Origin: Allolobophora icterica
Taxonomy: Eukaryota > Annelida > Clitellata > Crassiclitellata > Lumbricidae
NCBI GenBank assembly: GCA_963556255.1
Contig: OY744617.1
Span: forward strand, 31,196,566-31,260,565
Length of the DNA stretch: 64,000 bases
Direction of reading: 5' to 3'
The notes under the pieces are model-generated. The model did no database searches. It was not told where the DNA came from and saw only the letters and a program-made list of their open reading frames with translations. The position numbers and the translations under genes are program-made. How positions within the stretch are numbered: position 1 is the first letter of the stretch; every line of letters starts with the position of its first letter. Below are positions 33,572 through 45,120 of this stretch, in pieces.

Positions 33572-35532
33572 CTCTATGAACTGAAGTCTTTGGAAAACAG
33601 TTAGAGACTTTTAATTTGATGAGGAAGAAATCGAAGACAAAATTCAGAAAACATGCATATAATCGATTCTGCTGAAACTGTTGTATGTTGAATGAACTTG
33701 TAAAATTGAAAGTTTATTCTGTACCTATGCATTGTACTGTTTTGCATTGGTTTCTTTTGTGTTTATATACAGGGGCATAACTCTATTATAGAAAGTGGGG
33801 GTGTACCAAATTTCGCATTGTTTCCCTGTTTGACTGTTAACTATTACAGTGCAGCTTATGAGCCATGCCTAATAGTAATAATTCCACACCCTCAGGATTT
33901 CATTTTTAGGGTAAAATAATTATAACAATAGTATCAGTGAAGATGGTGGTCAAGGTGATGATGATGCTTGGTAATTGTCATGAAGGCTCTTTCTACCAGG
34001 AAATAATGGGCATTGTTTCTTTTGGGTATGAAAAGTGGGGTTACGGTGCCCTCCGTCACAAAAAGAGGGTGGTGATATGGGTACTCTTTGTACCCCCCAA
34101 AATGAAGCCTATTTTTATATGCTCTATGTTGAGTTCAAAATACCAAATTTTTTATATAAATACCTGGATGAACATGCTGTTATATGCTTGTAATGACCTC
34201 ATTTGTTATCAATCAATCAATCCTTTTATTGAAGCCATTTGAAGTACAAGGAAAATACAACATAAAGTATGAACTTTGGCAACAATATTTGTTGCATATA
34301 TACATACACATACATATATATACATACACATACATACACACATCATATGCAAAAGTTTTCTGAATGGAAACAGTTGCATAATGTTCTAATGCAGTGCAAA
34401 GTGGCCAGATTTTCATCGATTTATTAAATTTATTTATTTAATTTGTTTATTACCGTTTGTATAACTGCACCGTCAAGTTAGAACTACACATATTTAGACT
34501 CGGAATGACATGGGTTTGCAAGATCCAAACTACATACTCTAGTGACTTCTATAGCGGCTACGATGAGTCATGCAACTCCAAAGAGGAGTTGAGAAGACAA
34601 TAAGCCAACACAATGCAACATTTCTGTTAAGAACAACCTTTTCAAAGGAATTGACATACACATACATACATTTCCCCACCAATCTATCGATGTCTCTTCG
34701 CACCCTGTTGCTAAGCATCCAAGCCGTCTAGGATTGGTGCAGTAGTTCTTAAACTACTACAGTGGGGCCTCGTTTACCACCTCCCAGTTTATACACCATT
34801 CTGGTTAACGTGAAGTTTTGTTACATTCTCCAAAGCTGTTAGCCTAACAAGCCATACTGATTAATGTACTGTACAAGAACTGCAGTGTAGAGCTGAATAT
34901 CGACTTTCTCAGCATAATCCCTTTTTCATAGGCATCCGCAGGAATGTTTGTAGGGGGCGCAAAATTTTTGTAGGAGGGGGACAAATTTTTTGGGGGAATG
35001 ACGCTTTTGCCTAGAAAAATTTGCATAAAAAATTTAAAATAAATGATGAGCAAGGACTTTACCTAAATAAGTGTTTCTTCACATTGAAAATCGTGTCGAG
35101 ACTTCTGTGATAATCATAATAATCAAAAGATTTTATTTTTCCTCTCTTTCACCACCCTCCGGACGCCCATGCCCTTTTTACATGTGGTCTGGTTTACATG
35201 CTGTACCATGACTTCGCGTTAATGGGTCCACACTGTACTTCGCCACAGCTTTCAGAATCAACGAATTCCTCAAACTAAAGTTCATGGAGACACGTACTGG
35301 ATATGCGAATTCATGCCAGCCGTCTACACGCCTCAGTTCAGCAAATAAAAACTGTTTCTAAAGCATGTGGCTAAAAATGCAACAGAAAGATTGTCAAAAT
35401 TAAAACACGTTAACAACATGGTGATCATTTGATGACGTCAATTTCAGTACCGGTAGCATAAACAACTTCGAATTCTGTAATTTCGTAAAAAGAAGTATAA
35501 TACACGAGGAGAGACGAGTACTCGAAGCTCAC
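33572..35532. other. Convergent intergenic region between ZMYND12 and the DTC-domain gene
   Basis: No coding exon is recognised. It contains tacatacaca repeats (34295-34345), a hAT-like element (34927-35171) and unassigned AT-rich sequence. An AATAAA on the minus strand at 35132-35137 is the first one downstream of the DTC gene. Confidence 0.6.
34927..35171. mobile_element. hAT-like element (245 bp) with perfect 8-bp TSD
   Basis: The left end is CATAGGCATCCG and the right end is CGGACGCCCATG; the inverted repeats differ at two positions. Flanks are cccttttt at 34919-34926 and 35172-35179. It contains a minus-strand AATAAA (35132-35137) that the neighbouring DTC gene could use as its polyadenylation signal. 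Confidence 0.85.
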
Positions 35533-38500
35533 TTATCCCGCTTGTTCAGTCAAAAGTCTCAACTGCTCGATGACCTTTGGTAGATAACCCGGGTCAGGAT
35601 ACAAATCTCTGGAAAACATAATATCACGTAATTATAATATTGTAATTACAAATCCATGGAAATGTAACATCATGATGTTGGAATGGTAAATTTACATCGC
35701 ACCACTTCAAGAGAGACTCGTCAGAGGTGCTCTTGATCAAACAACACGAAACCACGATCGAACAGAATGGTCTTTAAGCACCTGTTGAAAAGACGCAGAG
35801 AGAGCCCGAGGAGGATGGGCCGATCATCCTCCTCGATCACTGTGATGAGATTAACATCACTGCTCTATGCTCAGAAATATACTAATCCGCACAGCTTTTC
35901 CTTGCTGTCGTTAATAAAATTATCAAATTCATCATTACCACTACTGCTTAACGTGTGCTGTTAAAAAGACATCCTGAAATCTAGCAGCAATTGCTAATTA
36001 TTGCAATTATTATTGCTGTTATTGCTAATTGGACAATTATGTCTAACAGCTATATCAAATCTAAAAGCCATACCCTACTTGACAAATGTCTAAATTTAGC
36101 TAGGCCATATATCTATTCTGGTCGAAGATCTGTAATGTAATAGCTTCCTTAGCACTCGTCTTAGCAGCTGCTCTGCCTCCTCTCTTGATCTGTCCCCATG
36201 GTAACCGGACTCGGACCTCCTTTGGACTACTCTTTGGAGAACCCCTTTGATTTGACACAACACTTGTGAATAGGCTGGTGCCCTGTGCTTGGCCTTCGAG
36301 TGGCGGTTTAGAAGTTTGGAAATCTAATAGTTGTATCTAACAAATGGTAGCTGATTGGTGCTTGCTTTGTAACTTGTAAGCATCCATGAAACAGTTATCA
36401 TGTACGACCTTGAGCAAGTCCTAAACTCAGTTTTTCATCACTATCGATTGGTGCTTTGCAGGGCATATTTGAACTGTATAACTAGTGGGACAAATGTCCC
36501 AGTAGTGTTAGGATTTGTCCCAGTAGTTAGGTTGATTTGTCCCAGGCAATGCATGGTTAAAGTATGAGTAGTGGGACAAAATGTTGCAAGAGTTTTAAGA
36601 TTTGCCCCAGTAGTAAATTCCCAAAAAGGCCATGAACTTTTTCAGGAGATGAATTCCTAAGAAAAGGTCATGAACTGTTTTTCGGGAGGTGACTTTTTCG
36701 GGAGATGACTTCCTAAAAAAAGGTCATCAACTTTTTCTGGAGGTGAATTCCTGAAGAAAAGTCATAAAGTGTTTTCGGGAGATGACTTTTTAGGAGACGA
36801 CTTCCTAAAAAAAGGTCATCAACTTTTTCTGGAGGTGAATTCCTGAAGAAAAGTCATAAAGTGTTTTCGGGAGATGACTTTTTAGGAGACGACTTCCTAA
36901 AAAAAGGTCATCAACTTTTTCTGGAGGTGAATTCCTGAAGAAAAGTCATAAAGTGTTTTCGGGAGATGACTTTTTAGGAGACGACTTCCTAAAAAAAGGT
37001 CATCAACTTTTTCTGGAGGTGAATTCCTGAAGAAAAGTCATAAAGTGTTTTCGGGAGATGACTTTTTAGGAGACGACTTCCTAAAAAAAGGTCATCAACT
37101 TTTTCTGGAGGTGAATTCCTGAAGAAAAGTCATAAAGTGTTTTCGGGAGATGACTTTTTAGGAGACGACTTCCTAAAAAAAGGTCATCAACTTTTTCTGG
37201 AGGTGAATTCCTGAAGAAAAGTCATAAAGTGTTTTCGGGAGATGACTTTTTAGGAGACGACTTCCTAAAAAAAGGTCATCAACTTTTTCTGGAGGTGAAT
37301 TCCTGAAGAAAAGTCATAAAGTGTTTTCGGGAGATGACTTTTTAGGAGACGACTTCCTAAAAAAAGGTCATCAACTTTTTTTCTGGAGAAGAATTCCAAA
37401 GAAAAGGTCATCAACGGTTTTCGGGAGGTGACTTTTTTGGAGATGACTTCCTAAAAAAAGTCATCAACTTTTTCGGGAGATGAATTCCCAGTAAAAGGTT
37501 ATCAAAGTTTTTCAGAGACGAGTTCGAAAATTTTGTCCCAGTAGTCTAAATTCCTTAAAATATGCACTGGTGCTTTGTCATCAGACATTGGTGCTGAACA
37601 AATACAGAAACACTACAAATTACAATAAGTGTTCTCCCAAACATTTAGTACAATACAATACAATACAACAGTACTTGATACTGCCCTCCTTCCAAAGTTC
37701 AGAAGTGCACACACACAGCCATACGACTGAACATCAATTGTGAATGAAGGATTGCCCAATGTCCATACAGTGACCACCTCAGTGGAGGCTCGATCCCGTA
37801 CTCTCTGCGTTACAGGCCGAGTGTTCTAACCAACTGTAGAACACACCAGACAGTGAACAAGTAGGAGTAAGCATGTTTGAAATGAAACTGACGTGTTGTC
37901 CTTGAAGGTGACTCCATTGGGAACGATGACATCCTCGCTGCCGTCATCCTTTTCTTGCAACGTAAAGAGTTTCCTGGCCGTGAAAGCAGCCTTCATTAGA
38001 CGCAATGTCTCACGGCCATCACCAGATGCTGGCAGGAAAGCCTTCATCGTCAATCCTTGGTAGGGTCTGCCAGGCTCCGACTGATCATCCTTAGAAATCA
38101 ACACCAATGCACAAACGTTGTAATCAATCAATCAACTAGACATTACCGTATATAGCACGCTCTTCAAGGTAACTTATTCAGAGGCGCTCCCAGCCTCGGC
38201 GAAAGAGAACAGTCTTAAGAGCAGTGAAGAAAGAGGTGGACGTATGAAGTGATAACGACTTCATTTTCTTAGCCTCGGTATATAAGGGCAGGGAAACAGC
38301 CCTATGTCATGTCGGCTGACAGGGGCGTCTACCATAGAAACCTTGGAGCAAATGCTCCATCCAAAAAATAGGGAGGGGGGAATCTGTCAGTGTGTGCCAC
38401 CATTTTAGGGGGGAAGGAAGGGGAAGGGGAAGAAGAGGGGGAAGGGGCAGTTGCTCCAATGACTTAGGGGGGATAGATGCCCCTGTCGGCTGATCCATGG

Positions 38501-41500
38501 GCGTTGTACTCATTGTTTAGTCGATATTTGGGGGCATATGGGGGCATCAAGTGGAACAGAAATCCTAAACTATCTCTGCCCTGGCAGGGTTGAACCCCAA
38601 CCTTTCTACTGACAGTCCAGCAAACTAACCAGTAGACTACAAACCAACCTAAAACATGACCACAAAGATGAATATTATCATTATCATCATTATTATTTAA
38701 TGACCAATCATCAAACGAAGGTGCTGAGCAATTGTGAGTGAAGGACTTGCTCAAGGTCCCTACACGGTAACGTCTCAGAGAAAGAGGTAGCTCGAACCCA
38801 TACTCTCCGCCTTACAAGGTGAGCACTCAACTATTATTGGCTATCATGTCCCTCAATACTGCTGAAACAGTTTAACCTAAGAAAGACATCGAGAAGCAGA
38901 CTTCATACATCGAGAAGCAAGCATCGTATTTCAGAATAATGGACTGACTTCTGGATGTGAAATTTTTTAAATGGTTTAAAAGCAGAATTTCATTCATTAA
39001 AACAGAACTTACTGCTTGATTGCCAGCTTCAAAACTGATGTTTATTTCGATCGTTCCTGACTTATTATGACCCTCCAGATGAAACGCCTTGTCAATGACA
39101 CACCCGATATCACCATCCGGTGGCTGAGGGACTGTCGGGTGGTTCTTGGCTCTCGCACGTCTTCCCTGGAAAACCAGTACAGGAAATATAGCAAAATAGG
39201 CAAACAATACATGTTATATGTAATAGCTTGGGGTAAATAACTTGAGGGAAATCTTTAGGGAATAGCTTTGGGGAATATCTTCAGGAATAGCTCTGAGGAA
39301 TAGCTTTGTGGCAAAGCTTTGTGGAATAGCTTTGTGGGACATAACACCACACCATGGCTTTGTGGTATAGCTTTGGGGAATAGCATTAACTTTGCATTAA
39401 GCAGAATGGTGCGTAAATGGGCGTGCAAATGAGTCCACAAAGCAATGTTAAATGTTAGCATATTTTATAGCTGAGCAGTGAGCAAGTAAACGAAGTGAAC
39501 TAGTGAACAGATCATAAAGGCAAGATAAGGAAGTCGCTTGTGCATGACAAACTGTGGTTCTGGCACAAATTAAGTGTCAACAAAACCAATAAAAGCCATG
39601 TTATGTTATAATAGCCTCCTTAACAATTTTTACTCACAAGTGTGGACTGTGGAAACAATTTGGCCAAAGTAAAACAGGGCAGAAGCAACCAAACAAAATG
39701 GAAAACCTCTTCTTAACATTACTAATTCATTAAACATTTGTAACACGCACAATTAAAACAGTCTCAAAGGCATGTGCAACAGCTTTATTATTCAAAGAGC
39801 AACGAGGTCGTTGCAACAATGGGTCAGTGCCCATACTCGTTATCTGAACAACATGACCCGACAATGAATTCTGAGAATCAAATATCAGACATCAAAAACA
39901 AGACAAAGAGGGAGATAACAGATGAGCGACTAGAGAAAAGACTTTGGATGAATAGGTCAACTCGTGTGACTTACAGAAGCAGCTGGTTTTTCTGCAGCTG
40001 GTACATCCACATTGAGTTTCCCTCCACCAAGTGTTGCCTCTTCATGCACCTCATTCTCCACCTTGCCGTTATCGACAGGCGCTTCTTTGCCACCTGCATC
40101 CTTCGTTGCATTCTCGAGCATAGACTGGAGCAATTTCTGCGATTCCTCATCTCCTCGCAACATCAGTTCCTCGATCACTTCCTGAGTGTGTCTTTCGCCT
40201 TTGTCTTGTTTTCTTCCAAGTATCTCTGCATCATCATCATCCTCTGAGCTCTCAGAGTCAAACTTCATCTTCTTCATGCTCCTCCTTTGCGCCCTGAACA
40301 CCTCCGTCAACTCGAGCTTTTCTAAGTCACCCACAACTCGGCAAGGCGGTCCCAGAACATCTCTGTGTGAACTTTTCACAGCCCTGCTTGCTATCGCTGC
40401 GCAGGCACCTTCGTTGCTGCCCGACTTTTCGCTGATAACTTTAGGCTCGCTAAAAACTTTCAATTCGCTTGCAACTTCTTTTTGGGCATCGCCGCCCGGC
40501 TCTGTATACATGGGAACTGTCTGCTTTACTATCTTAACCTTTGGTCCAGACTCAGAACCCTTCTTCCTCGTCTTCTGCGGTTTCTTCTCCAATCTCTCGG
40601 TACTTCCAGTTTTTTCATCAGCACTGTTGTTGATGAATTCTTCAAAGTTCTTTGATGCCACTTCATTTCGTGCCTGGCCGAAGCCAGGATCCACGGGACG
40701 ATAGGTTATGGAGTTCGCATCAATCCTTGCAGTTGGAGGATCGTTGTTTAAGATCTGACCATCGTCCTGGGTTTGCCCCTGCTTTCGGTCGGAAACATCC
40801 TCCAGTGATTTTGCAGCTTTAGCGCTTTCAATCTCAGGCTCGTCGTTCTTCGATCTGTCGTCCTCGTGTAATGAAGACGCGCTCCCACTGGTTTTGTTTG
40901 CGCTCTGCGCAAAGTCAGAGACAGCTCTAGTTTTAAATGATTTTTCAAACTTTCTCTCCGGCAACTCATGCTCTGATTCATCAACTTTTTTATCTCTCTT
41001 ATTTCCTACGTTCTTAGTCGGAAATTCTTTTTTCCAATCATCATCTTCGACATCTGAACTAGAGCGCTTGGGGATTTCCACTTCCTCCCTGTCTTGCCTG
41101 CAGTAGACGAGAGATGAAAAGCCAGATTGCTTAACTTCATCACTAAATTTCAAATGCTTATTCTTGTCAGGTCGATTTGAATCAACAGCAGGAAGATCCA
41201 AATCTTTGTAGACGTTCAGTTGAGGTTTCTGTTCTTCCACTTTCTCCTCCTCCTCTTCTTCGTTCGAAAGCTCGTTATTCAGTTCTGCAGTTGCATCACC
41301 TCCTGGAAATACCACTCTTCCTTCATTCTCTTCATTTGTATCACCTCCTGGAGATACCACTCTCCCTTCATCCTCTGCAAAGGACTCCCTACGATTTTCC
41401 TCCTTTACCACATCTTCGTTAGAAACATTTTGGAAATTATTTGTGTACTCATAGGGCGGTTCTCTGTACAGATCGTCCTCTTGGTAATTGTATCGGTCCT

Positions 41501-43445
41501 CGTAACTGTCCCTACGTCTCCTTGTTCTGTCATAGTTGTCGAATACCGCCCTATTATCCATTTTAGCCTTTAACTGTCCCCTCTTCAGTCGCTGGTCAAG
41601 CACCTGAAACTGCTCGCGTGCCTCTCGAGCCATCCGTGGCGGTCCAATGAACAGGAAATCATCGTTGTAAATGCACCGCTTCGCAAAGACCTCGGGAAAC
41701 TTTTCCGAGATATACTCCAGTATAAGCTCTCCTTCTTCGTCCGAGAAGTGAACTTCGTGTTTCTCGATGACACACCTCATAAACGTCTCCTGGTAGAGGC
41801 CGACGAGCGTCTCGTGCATGATGACGACTTCCTCCGAAGTCGTATCGTTGGACTTCGGGGTTATGGAGATCTTCAGCACGCCGCTGTCATCCTCGGCTTT
41901 CGTCAGAGTTGCAGCGAACATTGTTTCAAGGTCTTTCAGTTCGTCGGCTCTTTTGCTTTCAATGTAGCCCCAGATGTCATTGTCAACCATCAGCTCCTTA
42001 GAGATCTGCTGGTCCTTAGGTTCAGCTGGTTCTTTTCCAGAATTCGGACGGTCTTTCTTCGGCTCTACCACCCAGTCTGCATCCAATGCATTTGATGCTT
42101 CCCTCTTCTGGTCCATGGAGAACAGTCCTCTCTTGGATAAGTCATTTCTCTGCAGTTCAGTCCGCCTTTCTGCGTAATCGTCACCTCGCTTTTCAGAGTA
42201 AGCGGCGGCCCTTTTTCCAGGCGAAAACTGTCTCTCTCTACCGAGAAAGTGCTCTCTGATTCTAACCAACTGTTCCAGGCTTCCAACTAGAATGTGATTT
42301 CCACGAGAGAAATTGATTGATTCTATTCCCAGATTCTCTATTTCTTCCAACATTGTTGTCAGGTCTTTGCCAGAACTCTTGACCCAGTTGAGGCTAAGCA
42401 CTGCCTCCACTTTGAGGAAAACCTTTTGAAACACACAAATTCACTGGTAAACGTTATGGTAAAAGTTTATAATAATACACAGTAATGATTACAAACAAAT
42501 AACTGCTTTGGTCCACACGCACAAAGAAAACAGTATTAACTGCAGGCACGTAACTAGGATTTTTCGTTTGGGGGGGCTTAAACCTTGAACATGGCAACAT
42601 TTATACAGTGTTCATACGAATTTTAGCCGTAAGCATACAACGGCTTGACTTGTTTGGGGGGGGCTTCAACTTCGTTTGGGGGGGCTTAAGCCCCCCCAAG
42701 CCCAACGCTAGTTACGTCCCTGATTAACTGAGAATTTTTATAGCACCACTGTAATAATGCTCACTGCATCAGGTAGACTGCTACTAAGCAAAACTGTTCA
42801 AAACACCAATTTCAGTAGTCTGGTCTAAAACTATGCGAAATTACAGTATGACTTAACAGTTTAACTACCAAACAGTTTATCACTTTTCACTGTGGCCGTT
42901 CAAACTTGTATAGCGATACAACAACCCAAACACAAAAACTTAATGAAGAATATCAGGGAGATTTGTGTTCAAGTCAATCGAGTTAGCAATCATTGTGCTC
43001 TACCAGCCATGGTAATATGCAGGAGCCACGTTTCCACACTTCAACTTGAGCCCGTCTTGCCTTCTCAACGATTGGACTCCTGGAACAGTCTGCCGTTGTA
43101 TTTACACTCTGTTGCATTCGGCTCTGTACAGCAAACATTCTCAAACTGTCTTTAAATGCACTTGTTTAGATACCATGTGTGCAGCGCTATGTGAGGTACT
43201 TAACAGGCGCTTATTAAGTATCTTCAAAACATACATGCATACATACATACATGCATACATACATACATGCATGCATACATATATACATGCATGCATACAT
43301 ATATGCAAGAACAGATAGAGTTTAAGTAAGAACTGATATCTGCAGTATTAGAATTTTGCAGCGATTGATGAGAACTAAAAGACATAATCACAGATTTTAA
43401 AATTCTTCAAAATCATTAACTTACATCATCTTTAGCAGATGCCAT
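35533..43445 (-). CDS. RING-less Deltex C-terminal (DTC) domain protein with KH-like N-terminus
   Basis: Minus-strand exons in gene order: 43425-43445 (MASAKDD), 39975-42422 (816 codons), 39013-39165, 37893-38089 and 35533-35608; all GT-AG and in frame, 964 residues. The last 120 or so residues are a Deltex C-terminal domain: SGTIEINISFEAG, PGRPYQGLTMKAFLPASGDG, LRLMKAAFTARKLFTL and LYPDPGYLPKVIEQL. DTC domains bind ADP-ribose/NAD+ and normally follow a RING finger; no cysteine/histidine-rich segment precedes this one. Residues 8-70 and about 155-288 look like KH-like alpha/beta modules ending in ILVGSLEQLVRIREHF and FLFIGPPRMAREAREQF, reminiscent of DTX3L and PARP14. Between them and the DTC is a long charged, probably disordered stretch. 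Likely role: a reader or scaffold for ADP-ribosylated or ubiquitinated partners. The KH-like call is by eye. Confidence 0.85.
35690..35835 (-). repeat. SINE copy, 'gcgctatataaat' tail family
   Basis: The plus strand reads 'caccacttcaagagagactc', 'aaaccacgatcgaacagaat' and 'ggtctttaagcacctg', the same order as 53635-53765. It is in the last intron of the DTC gene. Confidence 0.7.
36190..36335 (+). repeat. Dispersed repeat family E
   Basis: It contains 'gaataggctggtgccctgtg' and 'ggtttagaagtttggaaatc'. It is in the last intron of the DTC gene. Confidence 0.65.
36481..37545. repeat. 92-bp tandem array inside an inverted-motif element
   Basis: Seven nearly identical 92-bp units begin at 36751, 36843, 36935, 37027, 37119, 37211 and 37303, each starting ctgaagaaaagtcataaag. 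Degenerate copies flank them. The outer boundaries are actagtgggacaaa (36481) and the inverted tttgtcccagtagt (to 37545). No target duplication was found. It lies in the DTC gene's last intron. Confidence 0.9.
37740..37850 (-). repeat. tRNA-derived SINE (family B) fragment
   Basis: The plus strand has 'aggctcgatcccgtactctc' then 'ttacaggccgagtgttctaac', the complement of the tRNA-like head found at 54015. Confidence 0.6.
38130..38225 (-). repeat. SINE tail fragment, 'gcgctatataaat' family
   Basis: The plus strand reads 'gtatatagcacgctcttcaag' and 'cagaggcgctcccagcctcg'. It abuts the family A SINE. Confidence 0.55.
38240..38660 (-). repeat. tRNA-derived SINE (family A) split by a hAT-like element
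   Basis: The tail half (to 38319) and head half (from 38486) are the two parts of one minus-strand copy, separated exactly by the element at 38320-38485. The head contains 'agggttgaaccccaac' and 'ctgacagtccagcaaacta'. Confidence 0.75.
38320..38485. mobile_element. hAT-like element (166 bp), complete, with perfect TSD
   Basis: Ends are CAGGGGCGTCTA and TAGATGCCCCTG (one mismatch in 12). Flanks are tcggctga at 38312-38319 and 38486-38493. It is inserted in a family A SINE and is the undisturbed relative of the copy at 5199. Confidence 0.92.
38690..38850 (-). repeat. tRNA-derived SINE (family B)
   Basis: The plus strand reads 'tgagcaattgtgagtgaagg', 'acttgctcaaggtccctaca' and 'tcgaacccatactctccgcc', the complement of the family at 54015-54175. 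It is in a DTC-gene intron. Confidence 0.75.
42543..42722. mobile_element. hAT-like element (180 bp) with perfect 8-bp TSD
   Basis: Ends are CAGGCACGTAACTAG and CTAGTTACGTCCCTG (one mismatch in 15). Flanks are attaactg at 42535-42542 and 42723-42730. The interior has G-runs and 'gggggggcttaagccccccc'. It lies in the first coding intron of the DTC gene. Confidence 0.93.
43035..43215 (+). mobile_element. LINE 3'-end remnant (CR1-like)
   Basis: One frame reads LDSWNSLPLYLHSV, the usual WN.LP ending of CR1-like ORF2, followed by a short tail and a catacata microsatellite (43232-43312). Confidence 0.6.
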
Positions 43446-43651
43446 CGTGAATCCTATTTTGCTCAGTCAGCACAGTATGTCTACGAAATGAACAGAAACA
43501 ATTAAGCATAAAGAACAAAGAAACTAAGAATGCCATTTTGAAATTTAAAATCAATTTTAAAACTGTCTTAAAACACACTTGTTTATATCAGTCAAATAGT
43601 CATGCATGCAGTAATTTTGTGAGGTAAATAAAAGGTGCTATACTATGCAAC

Positions 43652-44066
43652 TAGGGATCCACCGGAAACTGCCTCGGATATTTGCCTCGGCCGGAAATCC
43701 AGTTTCCGGAAGTATTCGCCTCGGCAAACATTGTAGACGCAAATAGTTGCAAAACATTTTTCGTAAAAAAAATTTTTTTTCTTTCAAAACTTATTCAATA
43801 AACTTACGTATATAAAATTAGAAATGTTGAACCTTAAAACAATTACACAGAAACTTCACAACTGCACAGAAATGACAACAATTCAAATTGTATTAGTCAC
43901 TTATTACAAGTACACAAATTTATGTAGATAATTTCTTGTTACATAAAAATGTGAAGCTTCGCATATGGAACAAATGGTACCCGTTTCGTTTCCGGATCCG
44001 GCAAATAGTACATCCAAATACTCGGATTCGGTTTCCGGTGGAAAATGTCTTTCCGGTGGACCAAAA
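43652..44066. mobile_element. hAT-like element (415 bp) with perfect 8-bp TSD
   Basis: It begins tagggatccaccggaaa and ends tttccggtggaccaaaa, with imperfect inverted repeats. Flanks are tatgcaac at 43644-43651 and 44067-44074. Internal cggaaa and cctcgg motifs recur near both ends. It lies in the 5'UTR intron proposed for the DTC gene. Confidence 0.85.
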
Positions 44067-44154
44067 TATGCAACTAAACATGATGATAGGCCTATCATTA
44101 TTATTATATTATTATTTTTATTATTATTATTATCATTATTATTATGCAGGTATT

Positions 44155-44262
44155 AAGCACCGTTATCTAATGACCATACATCAATCGATGGCGCTGGGCA
44201 ATTGTGAGAGAAGGACTTGCTCAAAGTCCCCTACAAAGTAACCATTCAGCTATCATGTCCCA
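44155..44262 (-). repeat. tRNA-derived SINE (family B) fragment
   Basis: The plus strand has 'ctaatgaccatacatcaatc', 'aattgtgagagaaggacttg' and 'ctcaaagtcccctac', the tail and body of family B. Confidence 0.65.
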
Positions 44263-45037
44263 CAGTGGTATCTGCCCACTGTGGACAGGAATCTGTCGAG
44301 TTCCACGTATGTGTGTGGACCCGCCACCAATGACTCTTCTCTCTCTGTTCATTGTTTGCTGATAAATCTCTTGATTTTACTGATATTTAATGTCATATAG
44401 GCTAGCACACAGATTGCCTCTGATTAATGCGCTTGTCAAGTGGCGCTATATAAATGTACAATTACAATTAAAATCTTAAGATTTAATATCTAGTGATAAA
44501 TCTTGTTTAATCTTCGTCATCCAGTCGTCTGCTACATCAGTTTGGCTTCTCTTCATCTGAAAAAAACCTAACTGGAACTGGATGACATGCTCCTCAGACT
44601 CTTCCTTGCAGTTTCTTATCAAATTTAAGCAAATCACACGAGTAGATACTGCTACACAAAATGGTTTTAATGTTCAGCTTGTACAAAATTTTATTTGAAA
44701 GTCACAATTCGAATATAAGGCATTCCTCTCGCGTAACAGACTTCATGCCCCTTTCACTTAACTAAGTGAGAACAGCTGTGCAAATTACGCCAGACTGTCA
44801 CTACTTCAAATTGACTGAAACCACGTAAACCACCTTGGTTATTAGGAAAACTGCCAAAATAATACTACAACGCAATACGCAACAGTATCCTTCGATAAGC
44901 GCTTTACTAGAAACAAGCAGGGCAGCGTCTGCACCTGAATTCCTAAAGCAACGACAAACGTACTTCGTCTTTAAACCATCAATATATTTTACAGCTAAAG
45001 ATAAAGTATTACTTAACAACGTCCAAACGCATGGAAA

Positions 45038-45120
45038 ACTTACAGAAGCTACGTTTTATTACATATTATTAAACGGGAAACGTATTTCGTTTCGATGAAA
45101 ACGAAACAGAAAATTCCCCG
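45038..45120 (-). promoter_or_regulatory. Candidate leader exon donor and ISRE-like element for the DTC gene
   Basis: On the minus strand a strong donor (TTCT|gtaagttttcc) ends a possible noncoding exon at 45044. A good acceptor (ttcatttcgtag) lies at about 43477, just before the exon with the ATG. On the plus strand, 45097-45107 reads GAAAACGAAAC, matching GAAANNGAAAC, the interferon-stimulated response element form, 53 bases from the donor. The link between these parts is inferred. Confidence 0.4.

Noticed and set aside
33776..34100. Possible hAT-like element starting caggggcataactc
   Set aside because: I could not find a matching right end or target duplication.
40186..40704. 172-codon open frame on the plus strand
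   Set aside because: Antisense shadow of the 2.4-kb exon of the DTC gene, whose minus-strand frame continues across both splice sites and ends in a recognisable domain.
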